Source: Aliisedimentitalea scapharcae (GTDB taxonomy: Bacteria; Pseudomonadota; Alphaproteobacteria; Rhodobacterales; Rhodobacteraceae). From it: DNA of 64,000 bases. The notes beneath the pieces were generated by a model. The model searched no databases. It had not been told where the DNA came from and saw only the letters and a list, made by a program, of their open reading frames with translations. Within the stretch, counting starts at the first letter, position 1; each line of letters starts with the position of its first letter. Positions 18,735 to 27,013 of the stretch are shown here, in pieces. Location of the stretch: assembly GCF_045277565.1 (NCBI RefSeq), contig NZ_CP123587.1, positions 1-64,000 of the forward strand. Reading direction: 5' to 3'. The position numbers and the translations under genes are program-made.

Positions 18735-18870
18735 CAGACCCCTCGGACAAAATGTGCAAACATTGGCCATATCCTGCCAACGTCTTCCTTCTCTCCTTCG
18801 CTTATACTTCAATATATTATTTTGCGCAATATGATGTATTGCATGGTGTATCTTTTTGCCCGCCGTTTCT
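18735..18870. other. Predicted origin of transfer (oriT) with nic motif
   Basis: The + strand reads TTGGCCATATCCTGCCAA at 18764-18780 region: the core TATCCTG|CC is the MOB-P (RP4/Ti-border type) nic consensus, with predicted cleavage after 18776, and it is framed by inverted repeats TTGGC (18764-18768) and GCCAA (18776-18780). An AT-rich stretch with TATTATTTTGCGCAATATGA follows at about 18810-18840, a typical easily melted side of oriT. It lies immediately upstream of the mobC-relaxase-traG operon. Nicking is inferred from motif and context, not shown. Confidence 0.6.
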
Positions 18871-19079
18871 GGCACACCTCGACCAACGGAGTGCAGAGAG
18901 GCCCGACCACTCAACGCGCTTCAAACCATCACCAGCCCGGGACTAGTGAGCTCTTCTATTACGCCAGAGCGCAGCCAAAATTCGTCCTGCTTTGTTCGCG
19001 TGGGAACATCAACGAAACTGAAAAAGGCCGCACAGAAATGGGCGACCTTTTCTTCTGAATGCTATGCGACGCGCAACCG
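18871..19079. other. Intergenic region, no gene recognised
   Basis: Together with the oriT segment this makes about 350 bp without a supported gene. Short open frames on both strands lack ribosome sites and family features. The segment probably belongs to the transfer origin or to the promoter of the mobC operon. Confidence 0.4.
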
Positions 19080-19307
19080 TCAGGCGGCAGTACCTTCATG
19101 ATCCGTCAGAACCATGTTTTCCGTGATACCCACAAAGAGCGGCGTGATCTGGTACTCGCCGTCCTCGATTTCCGGCGGCGTCACGGCAACGATTGCAACG
19201 GCTGGCTCGCCATCGAGAAAGCAGGAGAACAGCGCGAAATTGTTGTGCTCTCCCGAAGTCAGCGCCTCAAAGGCGCTGATGTGCTCCGGGCGGATGTTGG
19301 TGCTCAC
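19080..19307 (-). CDS. 75-aa conserved plasmid-type hypothetical protein
   Basis: GTG start at 19307, overlapping the stop of the DUF2958 gene by 4 nt (GTGA), so the two are translationally coupled. The product has a central beta segment (FALFSCFLDGEPAVAIVAVT) and the conserved-looking PLFVGITENM. No function is known to me; it belongs to a set of small plasmid genes (75 aa, DUF2958, 66 aa) that accompany conjugation modules. Confidence 0.6.
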   Translation of the reverse strand: MSTNIRPEHISAFEALTSGEHNNFALFSCFLDGEPAVAIVAVTPPEIEDGEYQITPLFVGITENMVLTDHEGTAA

Positions 19308-19663
19308 GTGACGATCCCTCCGGCTTCGCGGGCGCGCTCGGCAAAGGTGCTGAGTGGTGCATCGGCTTTGAAGTGGAGGTCCCGCTCGATCGGCAGACCA
19401 AGACGACCGCGATGCGCTTTCAAGACGCTGAGCCGAACGGAACCCAGTTCCGGATAGCCGAGGCCGAGATCGCAAAGGCCGAAAGCGATGTCCGCGTCTT
19501 CAGGGTCGGTTTCGCTCAGGAGCCACGTGGCACCGCCGTCAGGCGTGAAAAGCTTGACCACCGGTTCGAAGTCGATGGTGTCCTCGCCAGCTTCGATGCG
19601 CTCCTGATTGGCGCGGCCATTGGCGGCCAGTTGGTCGAGGATGGGTTGAGGCAGAAGTTCCAT
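19304..19663 (-). CDS. DUF2958 family protein
   Basis: 119 aa, matching DUF2958 in full: VVKLFTPDGGATWLLSETDP, then DADIAFGLCDLGLGYPELGS and a C-terminal LGLPIERDLHF. The family has no established activity and is common on conjugative plasmids and integrative elements beside ArdC and DUF736-type genes. It follows the 66-aa gene by about 70 bp that include a hairpin (19703-19708/19720-19725), and overlaps the downstream 75-aa gene. Confidence 0.85.
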   Translation of the reverse strand: MELLPQPILDQLAANGRANQERIEAGEDTIDFEPVVKLFTPDGGATWLLSETDPEDADIAFGLCDLGLGYPELGSVRLSVLKAHRGRLGLPIERDLHFKADAPLSTFAERAREAGGIVT

Positions 19664-19732
19664 TGTGTCTGTCCTTCGTATGAGATGTCGGAGAGGTTTG
19701 GCGGGAGGAGCACGAGGCCCCTCCCCGGCCGG

Positions 19733-19933
19733 TCACTCGGTGACCTGGACGTCGTCGCTGTCGGGCTTAGGCTCGAAGAGGACGAGCTCGCCATTCACCG
19801 GAGTCGCGAAGAGCTGGATGGTCATGAAGGACTTGGCGCCTTCGTTCTGCGGGAAGGCGACGCCCACCTTGTGGAAGCGGGTCTTGCCATCCTTGCCGGT
19901 GTCGGGGGTGGTGACGGTGTAGTACTTGGTCAT
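19733..19933 (-). CDS. 66-aa DUF736-like small plasmid protein
   Basis: Small basic/beta protein (MTKYYTVTTPDTGKDGKTRF, KVGVAFPQNEGAKSFMT, a C-terminal acidic tail). Layout is like the DUF736 family of plasmid proteins, though shorter than the 112-aa homologue at 31663-32001. ATG 19933 is preceded by an AGGAGAA ribosome site. Its leader carries a hairpin element at 19998-20045 that also occurs upstream of the 31663-32001 gene, which supports shared ancestry and regulation. Confidence 0.6.
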   Translation of the reverse strand: MTKYYTVTTPDTGKDGKTRFHKVGVAFPQNEGAKSFMTIQLFATPVNGELVLFEPKPDSDDVQVTE

Positions 19934-19997
19934 ATCGGTTCTCCTTCGTTTTCGATGCAAACGGGAGACCGTGACCGTCCGGACCGGCTGTCAGGCT

Positions 19998-20045
19998 GAA
20001 CTTTGCTGCGCGAGGAATGGGCGCGACGCGCACAGGGGAAAGTTC
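19998..20045 (-). ncRNA. Conserved structured leader, copy 1 (hairpin upstream of small plasmid gene)
   Basis: Terminal arms GAACTTT (19998-20004) and AAAGTTC (20039-20045) are perfectly complementary. The internal sequence contains GCTGCGCGAGGAATG and AGGGGA, shared with a second element at 32104-32148 whose arms are GAATTCT/AGAATTC. Both changed positions in the arm are compensated on the other side, which argues for a conserved RNA or DNA helix. It lies 65 bp upstream of the ATG of a small plasmid gene on the - strand. Function unknown; a leader-type regulatory RNA is inferred. Confidence 0.5.
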
Positions 20046-20265
20046 TGCTTGAAGGGGGTGGCTGAAAGCCGCCCCCGGCAGACGGGCCAGGTCACGGAGA
20101 TTGCATCAGGAAGAAAACGAGAGGGGAACAGAGGTGGCCAGGCTGCGTGACGATCACGCCGGACCGCAAGAGAGCTGGATACGTTCACGATGGTAGACGC
20201 CTGAAGTTGGATGAACCTGCCACGACCGGAATGACATTTCCCCGCGCAACCTGATATGGCGGGGC
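20046..20265. other. Intergenic region between divergent genes
   Basis: About 330 bp separate the 66-aa gene (- strand) from the frameshifted gene (+ strand); the first part is the structured leader. The rest is G-rich with no supported gene. It probably carries promoters of both flanking genes, but no clear -35/-10 pair was picked. Confidence 0.35.
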
Positions 20266-20990
20266 ATGATCAAGCTTCGACCGATTGCCGATGACGACCC
20301 AGTCCTGGACCAGTCCCGATTGCTTCAGGCCATGGAGCTTGCCTTCGCCTATGCAGAGGAGAACGACGGGATCGGGCTGACACAGACCAAGGCCTTCAAC
20401 CGAAAATTCGCACACTGGATGGCGGAGTATTCACCCTGGCCGGACTACAAGGCAGAAGAGCTTTTTCGATTGAACAAGGTCCTGAACGAGTGGGATGTCG
20501 CCCCGGCCATGGTCGTCCATGACCTCATGATCGTCATGAAGCTGGGTCGGCACGTGAAGGGCAAGTTTCAGGTCTCAAAAAAGCCAGGGCTTTGGCCTCA
20601 AACCGCGGCGCCTTCTTTGCCGACCTCGCCGAGACCTACCTCTTTCGCTACAATCACGCACGCACTGCCAGGTCCGAGTTCACGGCGCCGGGCAACTGTG
20701 ACATCTTCCTCAACATCATCAATGTCGAGGCGGAGCAAGGCCTGACCGAGCCGCATCTGGTGAAGACGCTCTACGGCTTGAAAAAGCACGGCGTCTATGA
20801 TCGGGAATACTACGATCACGCGGGGTTTCTATTCAGCCACGTCTTACGGCCCCTGAGCTGGATCGGGTTTCTGGTGGAGACACGCGAGAGCACGAAACGG
20901 TCCGACGAGACCTATTGGAAGACGCCGCTTTGGTACGCTTGTCTCGAACTCAGCACCGATGACATAGTGGAAGCGCCGTCGCGGCATTGA
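20266..20990 (+). pseudogene. Frameshifted hypothetical protein with A AAA AAG slippery site
   Basis: Two overlapping frames make one coherent protein. The first, from ATG 20266, runs through LAFAYAEENDGIGLTQTKAF and VLNEWDVAPAMVVHDLMI to VSKK. The second resumes in the -1 frame as ARALASNRGAFFADLAETYL, ending at 20990. The junction is the run of six A at 20577-20582, read in the zero frame as tcA AAA AAG, the canonical bacterial -1 slippery heptamer. The simplest reading is loss of one A (mutation or sequencing error), but programmed -1 frameshifting cannot be excluded. The joined protein would be about 241 aa. Family function not known to me. Confidence 0.6.
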
Positions 20991-21594
20991 GGCATTTCGG
21001 GTAACCGTTGGCTTGAGCATCGCTTCCCGACAGCGGCCATTCGTTCTGAACGCGGAGATCGGTTGGAGTGAACCATGTTTGCCGGTTTTACGCCATGCGA
21101 CAAACGTCAGTTTGTGACCTGTATGCACTACCAAAGACTTTCGTTCCGCATGCATTAGCGGCTATTGACGGTTTAGATTTACCGAGACAGGGCAAGTATA
21201 AGAGTAGGTTCCTGGGCAATGTTTTCAAAACGACACGGGTTCGCAACACCCCCGGCCATCCGATTTCGTCATGACGCTCCAGAGGGATTGCGCCACGCGG
21301 TTATTCAAGCCGCTTACGACCATCTCTCGTATGAGCAAATACGCACCTCTATTTGCCGCACCCTTTACCTGGCACCAGACAAAGGAAACTGGAGCGAGAT
21401 CCCAAATATCCGCGATGAGGTCGAACGGATCATTCAAGACGTAGAATGGTATCGTGTGTATGATGCGATTGAAGGTCTTGTATCGTTCATTGAAGGGACA
21501 TACGGCTACCACGCTACGGTAGAGTTTGCTGATCGTATCAACTCAGTATTCGTTGACACTGGGGCAGGCTGGCAACTCGTTGCAGGCGATGGCA

Positions 21595-21602
21595 TTGTAA
21601 TG
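21595..21602. repeat. IS66 target site duplication, left copy (TTGTAATG)
   Basis: TTGTAATG directly precedes the left IS end; the identical 8-mer follows the right end at 24110-24117. Eight bp is the usual duplication length of IS66-family elements. Confidence 0.95.
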
Positions 21603-21687
21603 GTAAGCGTTTCCTGGCCCGCACCTTCCCAATTCTCACCTGACCTGAGATTTCGCACCTGACGGAGATTAGGGCAGGAGTTTCGCG

Positions 21688-22119
21688 ATGGCGACTACGG
21701 TGGAGTTTCTCAGGGACTACGGGGTGGACATACGGACCAATGGTCAGCGACGCTGGCCGGATGAGGTCAAGGCGCGGATCGTGGCTGAGAGCTTGAAGCC
21801 TGGGGCGACAGTGAACGGGGTTGCTGCCCGGTATGGGCTTCGGGCGAACCATTTATCGGAATGGCGCAGTCGGGCGCGCGATGGCAGGTTGGTTTTGCCC
21901 GCAGTTGAAGACGATGACTTTTGTTTTGCGTCGATTGTAGTGGCGGATGATGGCGGCGATGCTCCTGTGCCAGTAGCGTCTGCACATCTGGCCAAGTCTG
22001 ACGTTGCACCATCTGGTCCTATCGAGATTTGCATCGGCCAGGTGACAATCCGGCTTGATGGCGCCACAGGGGCTGCGCGGGTTGGTGAGATTGTACGGGC
22101 GATCGGTGCGCGGCCATGA
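21688..22119 (+). CDS. tnpA: IS66 family accessory protein TnpA
   Basis: 143 aa with an N-terminal helix-turn-helix of the IS3/IS66 orfA type (RRWPDEVKARIVAESLKPGA, then VNGVAARYGLRANHLSEWR). It is required with TnpB for IS66 transposition; the exact role is unsettled. It overlaps tnpB by 4 nt (ATGA). Confidence 0.92.
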   Translation: MATTVEFLRDYGVDIRTNGQRRWPDEVKARIVAESLKPGATVNGVAARYGLRANHLSEWRSRARDGRLVLPAVEDDDFCFASIVVADDGGDAPVPVASAHLAKSDVAPSGPIEICIGQVTIRLDGATGAARVGEIVRAIGARP

Positions 22120-22469
22120 TGTTCCCGTCCAATCGGGTGCGGGTTCTGGTCTCGACGCAGCCTGTGGACTTCAGGAAGGGTCATGATGGCCTGGCCGCGC
22201 TCGTGTCATCAGTGCTGCGCAAGGATCCGTTCACCGGCACAGTGTTTGTGTTCCGCTCACGCCGGGCGGATCGGCTAAAGCTTTTGTATTGGGACGGCAC
22301 CGGTCTGGTAATGGCGTATAAGCGGCTGGAGGATTCGACCTTCACCTGGCCCGCGATCAAGGCTGGGATAATGGCGCTGAACCATGCCCAATTCGAGGCG
22401 CTGTTTGCAGGTCTGGACTGGCGGAAGGTAAAGGCGCTGGAGAGGCGCCCACCATCTGCGGCAGAGTGA
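22116..22469 (+). CDS. tnpB: IS66 family accessory protein TnpB
   Basis: 117 aa, with the IS66 Orf2 signature VSTQPVDFRKGHDGLAALV, FVFRSRRADRLKLLYWDGTG and RLEDSTFTWP. Full length for the family. Starts inside the end of tnpA and is separated from tnpC by 54 bp. Confidence 0.95.
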   Translation: MMFPSNRVRVLVSTQPVDFRKGHDGLAALVSSVLRKDPFTGTVFVFRSRRADRLKLLYWDGTGLVMAYKRLEDSTFTWPAIKAGIMALNHAQFEALFAGLDWRKVKALERRPPSAAE

Positions 22470-22523
22470 ATCAACCGCCTGGTTTTGCGTGTTTTTACTG
22501 GGGCTTTGTGGTAGCTCTGGCCT

Positions 22524-24080
22524 ATGCAAACAGCCCCCATTCTTGATCTTTCTGCCATCCCGGTTTTGCAGCGCGCAGCGGTTCTGGCATTGATGGATGA
22601 GGTGACAGCGCTGAAGGATATCACCAAGCGGCAGGAACATCTGATCGCTGAACTGAACCACGCCCTGCATGGCAAACGGTCAGAGAAGCTGTCCGAGGAT
22701 GAGCGACAACTGGCGTTCGAGGATCTGTCCATCGCGCTGGCCGAGGTCGAGGCGGAAAAAGAAAAACAGGCCGCCAAAGCGGGCGACGGGACGGCCAAAC
22801 CGTCGCCCAAGCGCACCATCGGCAACCTTCCCGCTGCGCTGCCGCGCATCGAAGAGGTCATCGAACCTGACAGCCTGATCTGCCCATGCGGCTGCGGTGT
22901 CATGCACAGAATTGGCGAAGACCGCAGCGAGCGGCTGGACATCGTGCCTGCCCAGCTGCGCGTCATCGTCACCGTGCGCCCGAAGTATGCCTGCCGGACC
23001 TGCACCGACGGGGTCACCCAGGCATCAGCGCCATCGCATCTGATCATGGGCGGCCTGCCGACCGAGGCCACCATCGCTCATGTGCTGGTCAGCAAATATG
23101 CGGACCATCTTCCCTTATACCGCCAGAGCCAAATACTGGCGCGCGCAGGGCTTGATCTGCACCGCGCGGTGCTGGCCGATTGGGTCGGAAAAGCGGCGTT
23201 CCATTTGAAGCCGGTTGTCGACCGGCTGGCCGACCATCTGAAACGATCCGGCAAGCTGTTCATGGACGAGACAACGGCTCCGGTGCTGGACCCGGGGCGC
23301 GGAAAGACAAAGACCGGGTATCTTTGGGCGTTGGCTCGCGACGACCGAGCTTGGGGCGGTGAGGACCCGCCCGGCGTGGTTTACTTCTATGCCCCGGGTC
23401 GTGCGGGTGAGAATGCCGAAACCTTCCTCACCGGCTTCGATGGCATCCTGCAGATCGACGGGTATCAGGGCTATAATCGGTTGACCAAACCTTCGCGCAA
23501 GGGTGGTACGCCCATTCGGGTGGCCCATTGCTGGGCGCATGCGCGCCGCAAGCTCAAAGAAGTCTTCGACCGCGACGGATCAGAGATCGCCGCAGAAGGG
23601 CTGCACCGGATCGCCGAATTTTACGCCGTCGAGGCCGATATCCGCGGTATCTCGCCCGGCCAGAGATTATCAGCCCGTCAGGCCCGCACCGCGCCGCTGG
23701 TCGCAGCCTTCGGCGACTGGCTTCAGGCGCAACGCCGCAAAGTCTCCAGTAAATCCCGGCTCGGCGAAAAGCTGACCTACATCCATAACCATTGGAATGG
23801 GCTGCAAACCTTCCTGACCGATGGCCGCGTCGAGATCGACAACAACCGCGTCGAAAACCTCATCCGCCCCATCGCCCTCAATCGCAAAAACGCGCTCTTC
23901 GCCGGCCACGACGAAGGCGGCATCGCATGGGGCCGCATCGCCTCGCTGATAGAGACCTGCAAGATCAACGGCGTCGAACCCTTCGCCTATCTCAAGGCCA
24001 CCCTCTCAGCAATCGCCAACGGCCACCCGCAAAGCCGCCTTGACGACCTTCTGCCGTGGAAATTTGCGCCGTCAAGCTAA
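22524..24080 (+). CDS. tnpC: IS66 family transposase TnpC
   Basis: 518-aa DDE transposase. An N-terminal leucine-rich coiled coil (residues about 10-85) is followed by a zinc-finger region with CPCGCGVMHRIGED, then the catalytic core: first Asp in LFMDETTAPVL, second Asp in GILQIDGYQGYN, and the C-terminal Glu region in VEIDNNRVENLIRPIALNRK. Length is typical, with no frameshift. Confidence 0.95.
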   Translation: MQTAPILDLSAIPVLQRAAVLALMDEVTALKDITKRQEHLIAELNHALHGKRSEKLSEDERQLAFEDLSIALAEVEAEKEKQAAKAGDGTAKPSPKRTIGNLPAALPRIEEVIEPDSLICPCGCGVMHRIGEDRSERLDIVPAQLRVIVTVRPKYACRTCTDGVTQASAPSHLIMGGLPTEATIAHVLVSKYADHLPLYRQSQILARAGLDLHRAVLADWVGKAAFHLKPVVDRLADHLKRSGKLFMDETTAPVLDPGRGKTKTGYLWALARDDRAWGGEDPPGVVYFYAPGRAGENAETFLTGFDGILQIDGYQGYNRLTKPSRKGGTPIRVAHCWAHARRKLKEVFDRDGSEIAAEGLHRIAEFYAVEADIRGISPGQRLSARQARTAPLVAAFGDWLQAQRRKVSSKSRLGEKLTYIHNHWNGLQTFLTDGRVEIDNNRVENLIRPIALNRKNALFAGHDEGGIAWGRIASLIETCKINGVEPFAYLKATLSAIANGHPQSRLDDLLPWKFAPSS

Positions 24081-24109
24081 TCCGCTGGTGCCATCCAGCT
24101 AACGCTTAC

Positions 24110-24117
24110 TTGTAATG
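24110..24117. repeat. IS66 target site duplication, right copy (TTGTAATG)
   Basis: Identical to 21595-21602; immediately follows the right IS terminus. Confidence 0.95.
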
Positions 24118-24642
24118 CGTGGTGATGCTGACTTTGAAGAAGCCGTCCATTCTTCCCAAACCGCCTTGGCACAGACCGGTTTCGATGTGGCAGCAAAGGA
24201 AATCCGGGAAGCTTTGAATGATCTTTCGCGGCGTCCAGAGGCGGATTTGACCGGCGCAATTCACCATGCTTTGGGCGCCCTTGAGGCAACCGCTCGTTAC
24301 GTTTCTGGTACCAATGAGGACCTTGGAAAACTCGCTTCAAAAATTGGATTGCCAGCTCCGTTGGACGGGGCTTTAAAACAGATGTGGGGCTTTTCATCCA
24401 ATTTTGGGCGGCATGTCAGCCCAACAAAAGTGCCTTCCCAAGAGCAAGCTCAGTTGATCGTACACTTGTCGAGCGCCTACTGCCGCTATCTTGCCGATTG
24501 CAACAAATAAACAATCGGCAGGTAGTGACACTGCCACCAATCCGCACTTGCAGCGGCAATCAAGATTGACGGCGCAGCATAGCTGTTGGCTGGGCTGCGG
24601 TGAAGGTTCTCGATTGGTGAAATCAACTCGAATTGAGGCCGC

Positions 24643-25539
24643 CTATGCGGCGACCTCATCCGTGTTTGGCTGCAACCCATGCAGGTAATCAACGGCCTTC
24701 TGCGCGTAAGCAGCAGCCTGGAAGATGAACCGCTTGTCGTTGCGAAGGCCTTCGAGCCAATGCGCAATGTAGGACGCGTGCTCGTCACGCAGTTCCGGCG
24801 ACAGACCAAGGTCAGCGGCAAGAAACGCGGCTCCAAGCTCAGCGACGAGCTCTTCTTGTGCATAACCTTCATCGCCCCAGCGTTTGCGACCGAAGCTGCG
24901 GTCAAGGCGCTTGGGGTGGCGAGTCCAATGGCAAATCTCGTGGCCGAGGGTTGAATAGTACGCCACAGGGGATTGAAAGGTTTCGAACGGCGGCATCTGC
25001 ACATAGTCGGGATCAACCGCATAGAAGGCTTGATTGCCACCATTGCGAATGTCGGCCTCCGTTGCTGCGAAGAAAGCCTCGGCAGCAGTATCACGCTCGG
25101 CGGTCGCGGGCATCGGCTCAGCCACCTCGTAGTAGGTCTCGGGCAGCCCCTCGATCTGATCGACGTTGAAGACGGTGTAGCCCTTCATGAAGGGGATCTC
25201 GACCTCGCGGTCCTGGCCCGCCTCATCGGTCTCGGTCTTGCGAAGCTTGTCGGCATAGATGACGAGTTGGCCCTTGGAGCCTTTGCGGACCTGCCCGCCG
25301 AGCTCGAGTGCCTGACGGTAAGTCATCCAGGTGGATGCGGCGTAGCCATGGGCGACGGAGGCTGCCCAGAGCAGGATGATGTTGAGGCCGCGATAGGCGA
25401 TGCCGTTGTGGCGCAGGGGCCGGGTAATGCGGCCGGCGAGGTGTTCGGCACTCCAGGGTTTGTGCCAGGGTCGGGTGCCGGCTTCGAGATCGGCAATGAT
25501 CTTCTCGGTGATGCGGGTGTAGATATCGGGCTTTGCCAT
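24643..25539 (-). CDS. ardC: ArdC-type antirestriction protein (DUF1738 + zincin-like metallopeptidase)
   Basis: 298 aa. The N-terminal ssDNA-binding ArdC domain shows MAKPDIYTRITEKIIADLE, GTRPWHKPW and NGIAYRGLNIILLW. The C-terminal zincin-like domain has the zinc motif HEICHWTRH and a third-ligand region EELVAELGAAFL. ArdC protects incoming plasmid ssDNA from host restriction after conjugation. ATG 25539 is chosen from family alignment; GATCCTCC on the + strand just upstream is an AGGAGG-type site on the - strand. The leader contains a large nested inverted repeat (25559-25704). Confidence 0.92.
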   Translation of the reverse strand: MAKPDIYTRITEKIIADLEAGTRPWHKPWSAEHLAGRITRPLRHNGIAYRGLNIILLWAASVAHGYAASTWMTYRQALELGGQVRKGSKGQLVIYADKLRKTETDEAGQDREVEIPFMKGYTVFNVDQIEGLPETYYEVAEPMPATAERDTAAEAFFAATEADIRNGGNQAFYAVDPDYVQMPPFETFQSPVAYYSTLGHEICHWTRHPKRLDRSFGRKRWGDEGYAQEELVAELGAAFLAADLGLSPELRDEHASYIAHWLEGLRNDKRFIFQAAAYAQKAVDYLHGLQPNTDEVAA

Positions 25540-25558
25540 GTGATCCTCCATTTTCTCG

Positions 25559-25704
25559 TCCCCGTGCGGGACGCGGGAGGAAATGGCGGACGCAACAAGC
25601 CACCCGGGCATGGTCAACCCGGGAGCGTCAGCGAATGGAGCGGGCAGACCATTGCGCGGGTGGCGGCGTCCGCCAGACCCGCGATCTCCCTGCTCGCACG
25701 GGGA
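25559..25704 (-). ncRNA. Nested inverted-repeat structure in the ardC leader
   Basis: Five helices nest within about 146 nt: 25559-25568 with 25695-25704 (10 bp, TCCCCGTGCG), 25575-25579 with 25686-25690 (5 bp), 25585-25593 with 25666-25674 (9 bp, GGCGGACGC), 25599-25606 with 25657-25664 (8 bp, GCCACCCG), and 25610-25615 with 25647-25652 (6 bp, ATGGTC). All pairings are perfect Watson-Crick. Such an ordered series is unlikely by chance and lies 20 bp before the ardC ATG. It may be an RNA leader controlling ardC, or a DNA structure active on single-stranded plasmid entering a recipient. Confidence 0.6.
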
Positions 25705-25780
25705 TATAAAGGGGGAGGTTCAAGGGGCTAGAATTCGGCACTCGTCAAAGCAGCAATCAATTTGTTGCAGCCGGGTCAGA

Positions 25781-27013
25781 CTACAGTCCGAGAGCCGTCT
25801 CCATCCTCTCATGTTCAAAGGCTGGTGCGCATCTTCTGTGCGCGGCCCCGGTAATACCATGCCGGCGGAGCGTTTCGCCCCAGATCTCGGTTACCGTATT
25901 TGCCATTTCCCTGGCCATGGTCTTGGCATCAGCTTCCTCAATATCAAAGAAGGGTGCGGCTTCGACAACTGCTTCCACTGAGGGTTCAAAGCCGTGAATG
26001 TCGCTGATCCCCGTTTCCAAAGTGGGTTGCCTGCGTGGTTGCGGGTTTACGTCAAACATCGGTGACAGGCGCCATCGATTGTCGCGCACATAGAGCAATC
26101 CATGATTTTTCAGGTGATCATCGGTGTTTGTGATCAGCACGGTGAACAACAGACGCCGCCACAGCTCCAGAATATCCCTGTCAGGCAGAACAGACATTTG
26201 ACGAAGAGCATCTGCAATGTCGGTGTAATACCCATGGGCGGAACCTCTTTTCCCTAAAGCGGTACGGGCCGACATATATGGTAGACGACCACCTTGGCGG
26301 CGATCAAAGCGCTTGATGAGTCCGACTGGGTGCCTGCTGGCCGCCAGCTCAAGCCGGGCCTCCGGTGTTCGAATACCGACCGCGCGCGCCATAGCGAGGG
26401 TCGCAATTTCCAACCTTTCGACGGGCCATGTATCATCAATCGAGGTAAACTTTGCGATCCACAGGTCATCGCCATCCTCGACATTGGCTTTGGGACGTGC
26501 ACCACCAAGCGAACCCGCGGCACCCACAAGATCACGCGCTTCGGCTTCAGCCCCATCCGGATCCCGCTCATACCGTGCTGCGATCGCGCGAAGCTCTTCA
26601 ATATTTGCCAGGCGTGGCACAGGGGGCTGATCCGGGTGGAACACCTCACCCTTTTCATTCAAAAACCGCAACGCCCCCTGGCGGGCTCTGTCATCTGCAG
26701 CAACCAGATAGTCAAACTCTGTGGCTCCCTCGCCATGCACCCGGCGAATGAGCTTACGCCCCCAACTATCAGGCGATGTATCTGTGAAGGGCCCCGCCAG
26801 GACATCTCGACGACGGCTGTCGCGCCCCTCAGACGAAGAGTGAAAAGGCGCGCGGCCGCGCGGCATGTCCGGCGCGAGATCAAATCCTATCGGGTTTTCG
26901 AGCCATCGTTCATCATAGATGAACGTGGAATGAGACCGGCGCCCATCAGTTTCAAAAATCAAACGACCGACGGGGATACAGGCATCCCCAAGAACAACAA
27001 AAGCCTCAGGCAT
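25781..27013 (-). CDS. hipA: HipA-family serine/threonine kinase toxin (module 1)
   Basis: 410 aa. N-terminal couple domain (VPVGRLIFETDGRRS-like start), ATP-binding loop region GSLGGARPKANVEDGDDLWI with IAKF, catalytic loop NTDDHLKNHGLL and metal-binding FDVNPQPR. HipA kinases phosphorylate aminoacyl-tRNA synthetases (GltX in E. coli) and cause growth arrest or persistence. It is preceded by the hipB-like antitoxin gene, its ATG overlapping or abutting that stop at 27013. It is a full-length family member. Confidence 0.88.
   Translation of the reverse strand: MPEAFVVLGDACIPVGRLIFETDGRRSHSTFIYDERWLENPIGFDLAPDMPRGRAPFHSSSEGRDSRRRDVLAGPFTDTSPDSWGRKLIRRVHGEGATEFDYLVAADDRARQGALRFLNEKGEVFHPDQPPVPRLANIEELRAIAARYERDPDGAEAEARDLVGAAGSLGGARPKANVEDGDDLWIAKFTSIDDTWPVERLEIATLAMARAVGIRTPEARLELAASRHPVGLIKRFDRRQGGRLPYMSARTALGKRGSAHGYYTDIADALRQMSVLPDRDILELWRRLLFTVLITNTDDHLKNHGLLYVRDNRWRLSPMFDVNPQPRRQPTLETGISDIHGFEPSVEAVVEAAPFFDIEEADAKTMAREMANTVTEIWGETLRRHGITGAAHRRCAPAFEHERMETALGL

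Larger units (their letters stand above)
21603..24109 (+). mobile_element. IS66-family insertion sequence, complete
   Basis: 2507-bp element bounded by GTAAGCGTT at the left and AACGCTTAC at the right (terminal inverted repeats with further partial match CTGG inward), flanked by 8-bp direct repeats TTGTAATG. It contains the three IS66 genes tnpA, tnpB and tnpC in order with no disruption, so it may be active. The perfect duplication indicates a single recent insertion, into an AbiJ-like gene. Confidence 0.95.
21219..24510 (+). pseudogene. AbiJ-NTD4/HEPN-like abortive infection gene, interrupted by IS66 element
   Basis: The 5' part (21219-21602, MFSKRHGFATPP to DGIVM) and 3' part (24118-24510, RGDADFEEAVHSS to the end) join in frame if the IS (21603-24109) and one 8-bp target duplicate are removed, giving about 258 aa. 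The restored protein resembles AbiJ N-terminal-domain-4 proteins: SYEQIRTSICRTLYLAPDKG and EVERIIQDVEWYRVYDAIE, followed by a helical C-terminal domain with HHALGALEATARYV and LGLPAPL-like spacing. Such proteins are associated with phage abortive infection. The gene is presumably inactive here; a truncated N-terminal product would read into the IS end to 21662. Confidence 0.75.
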
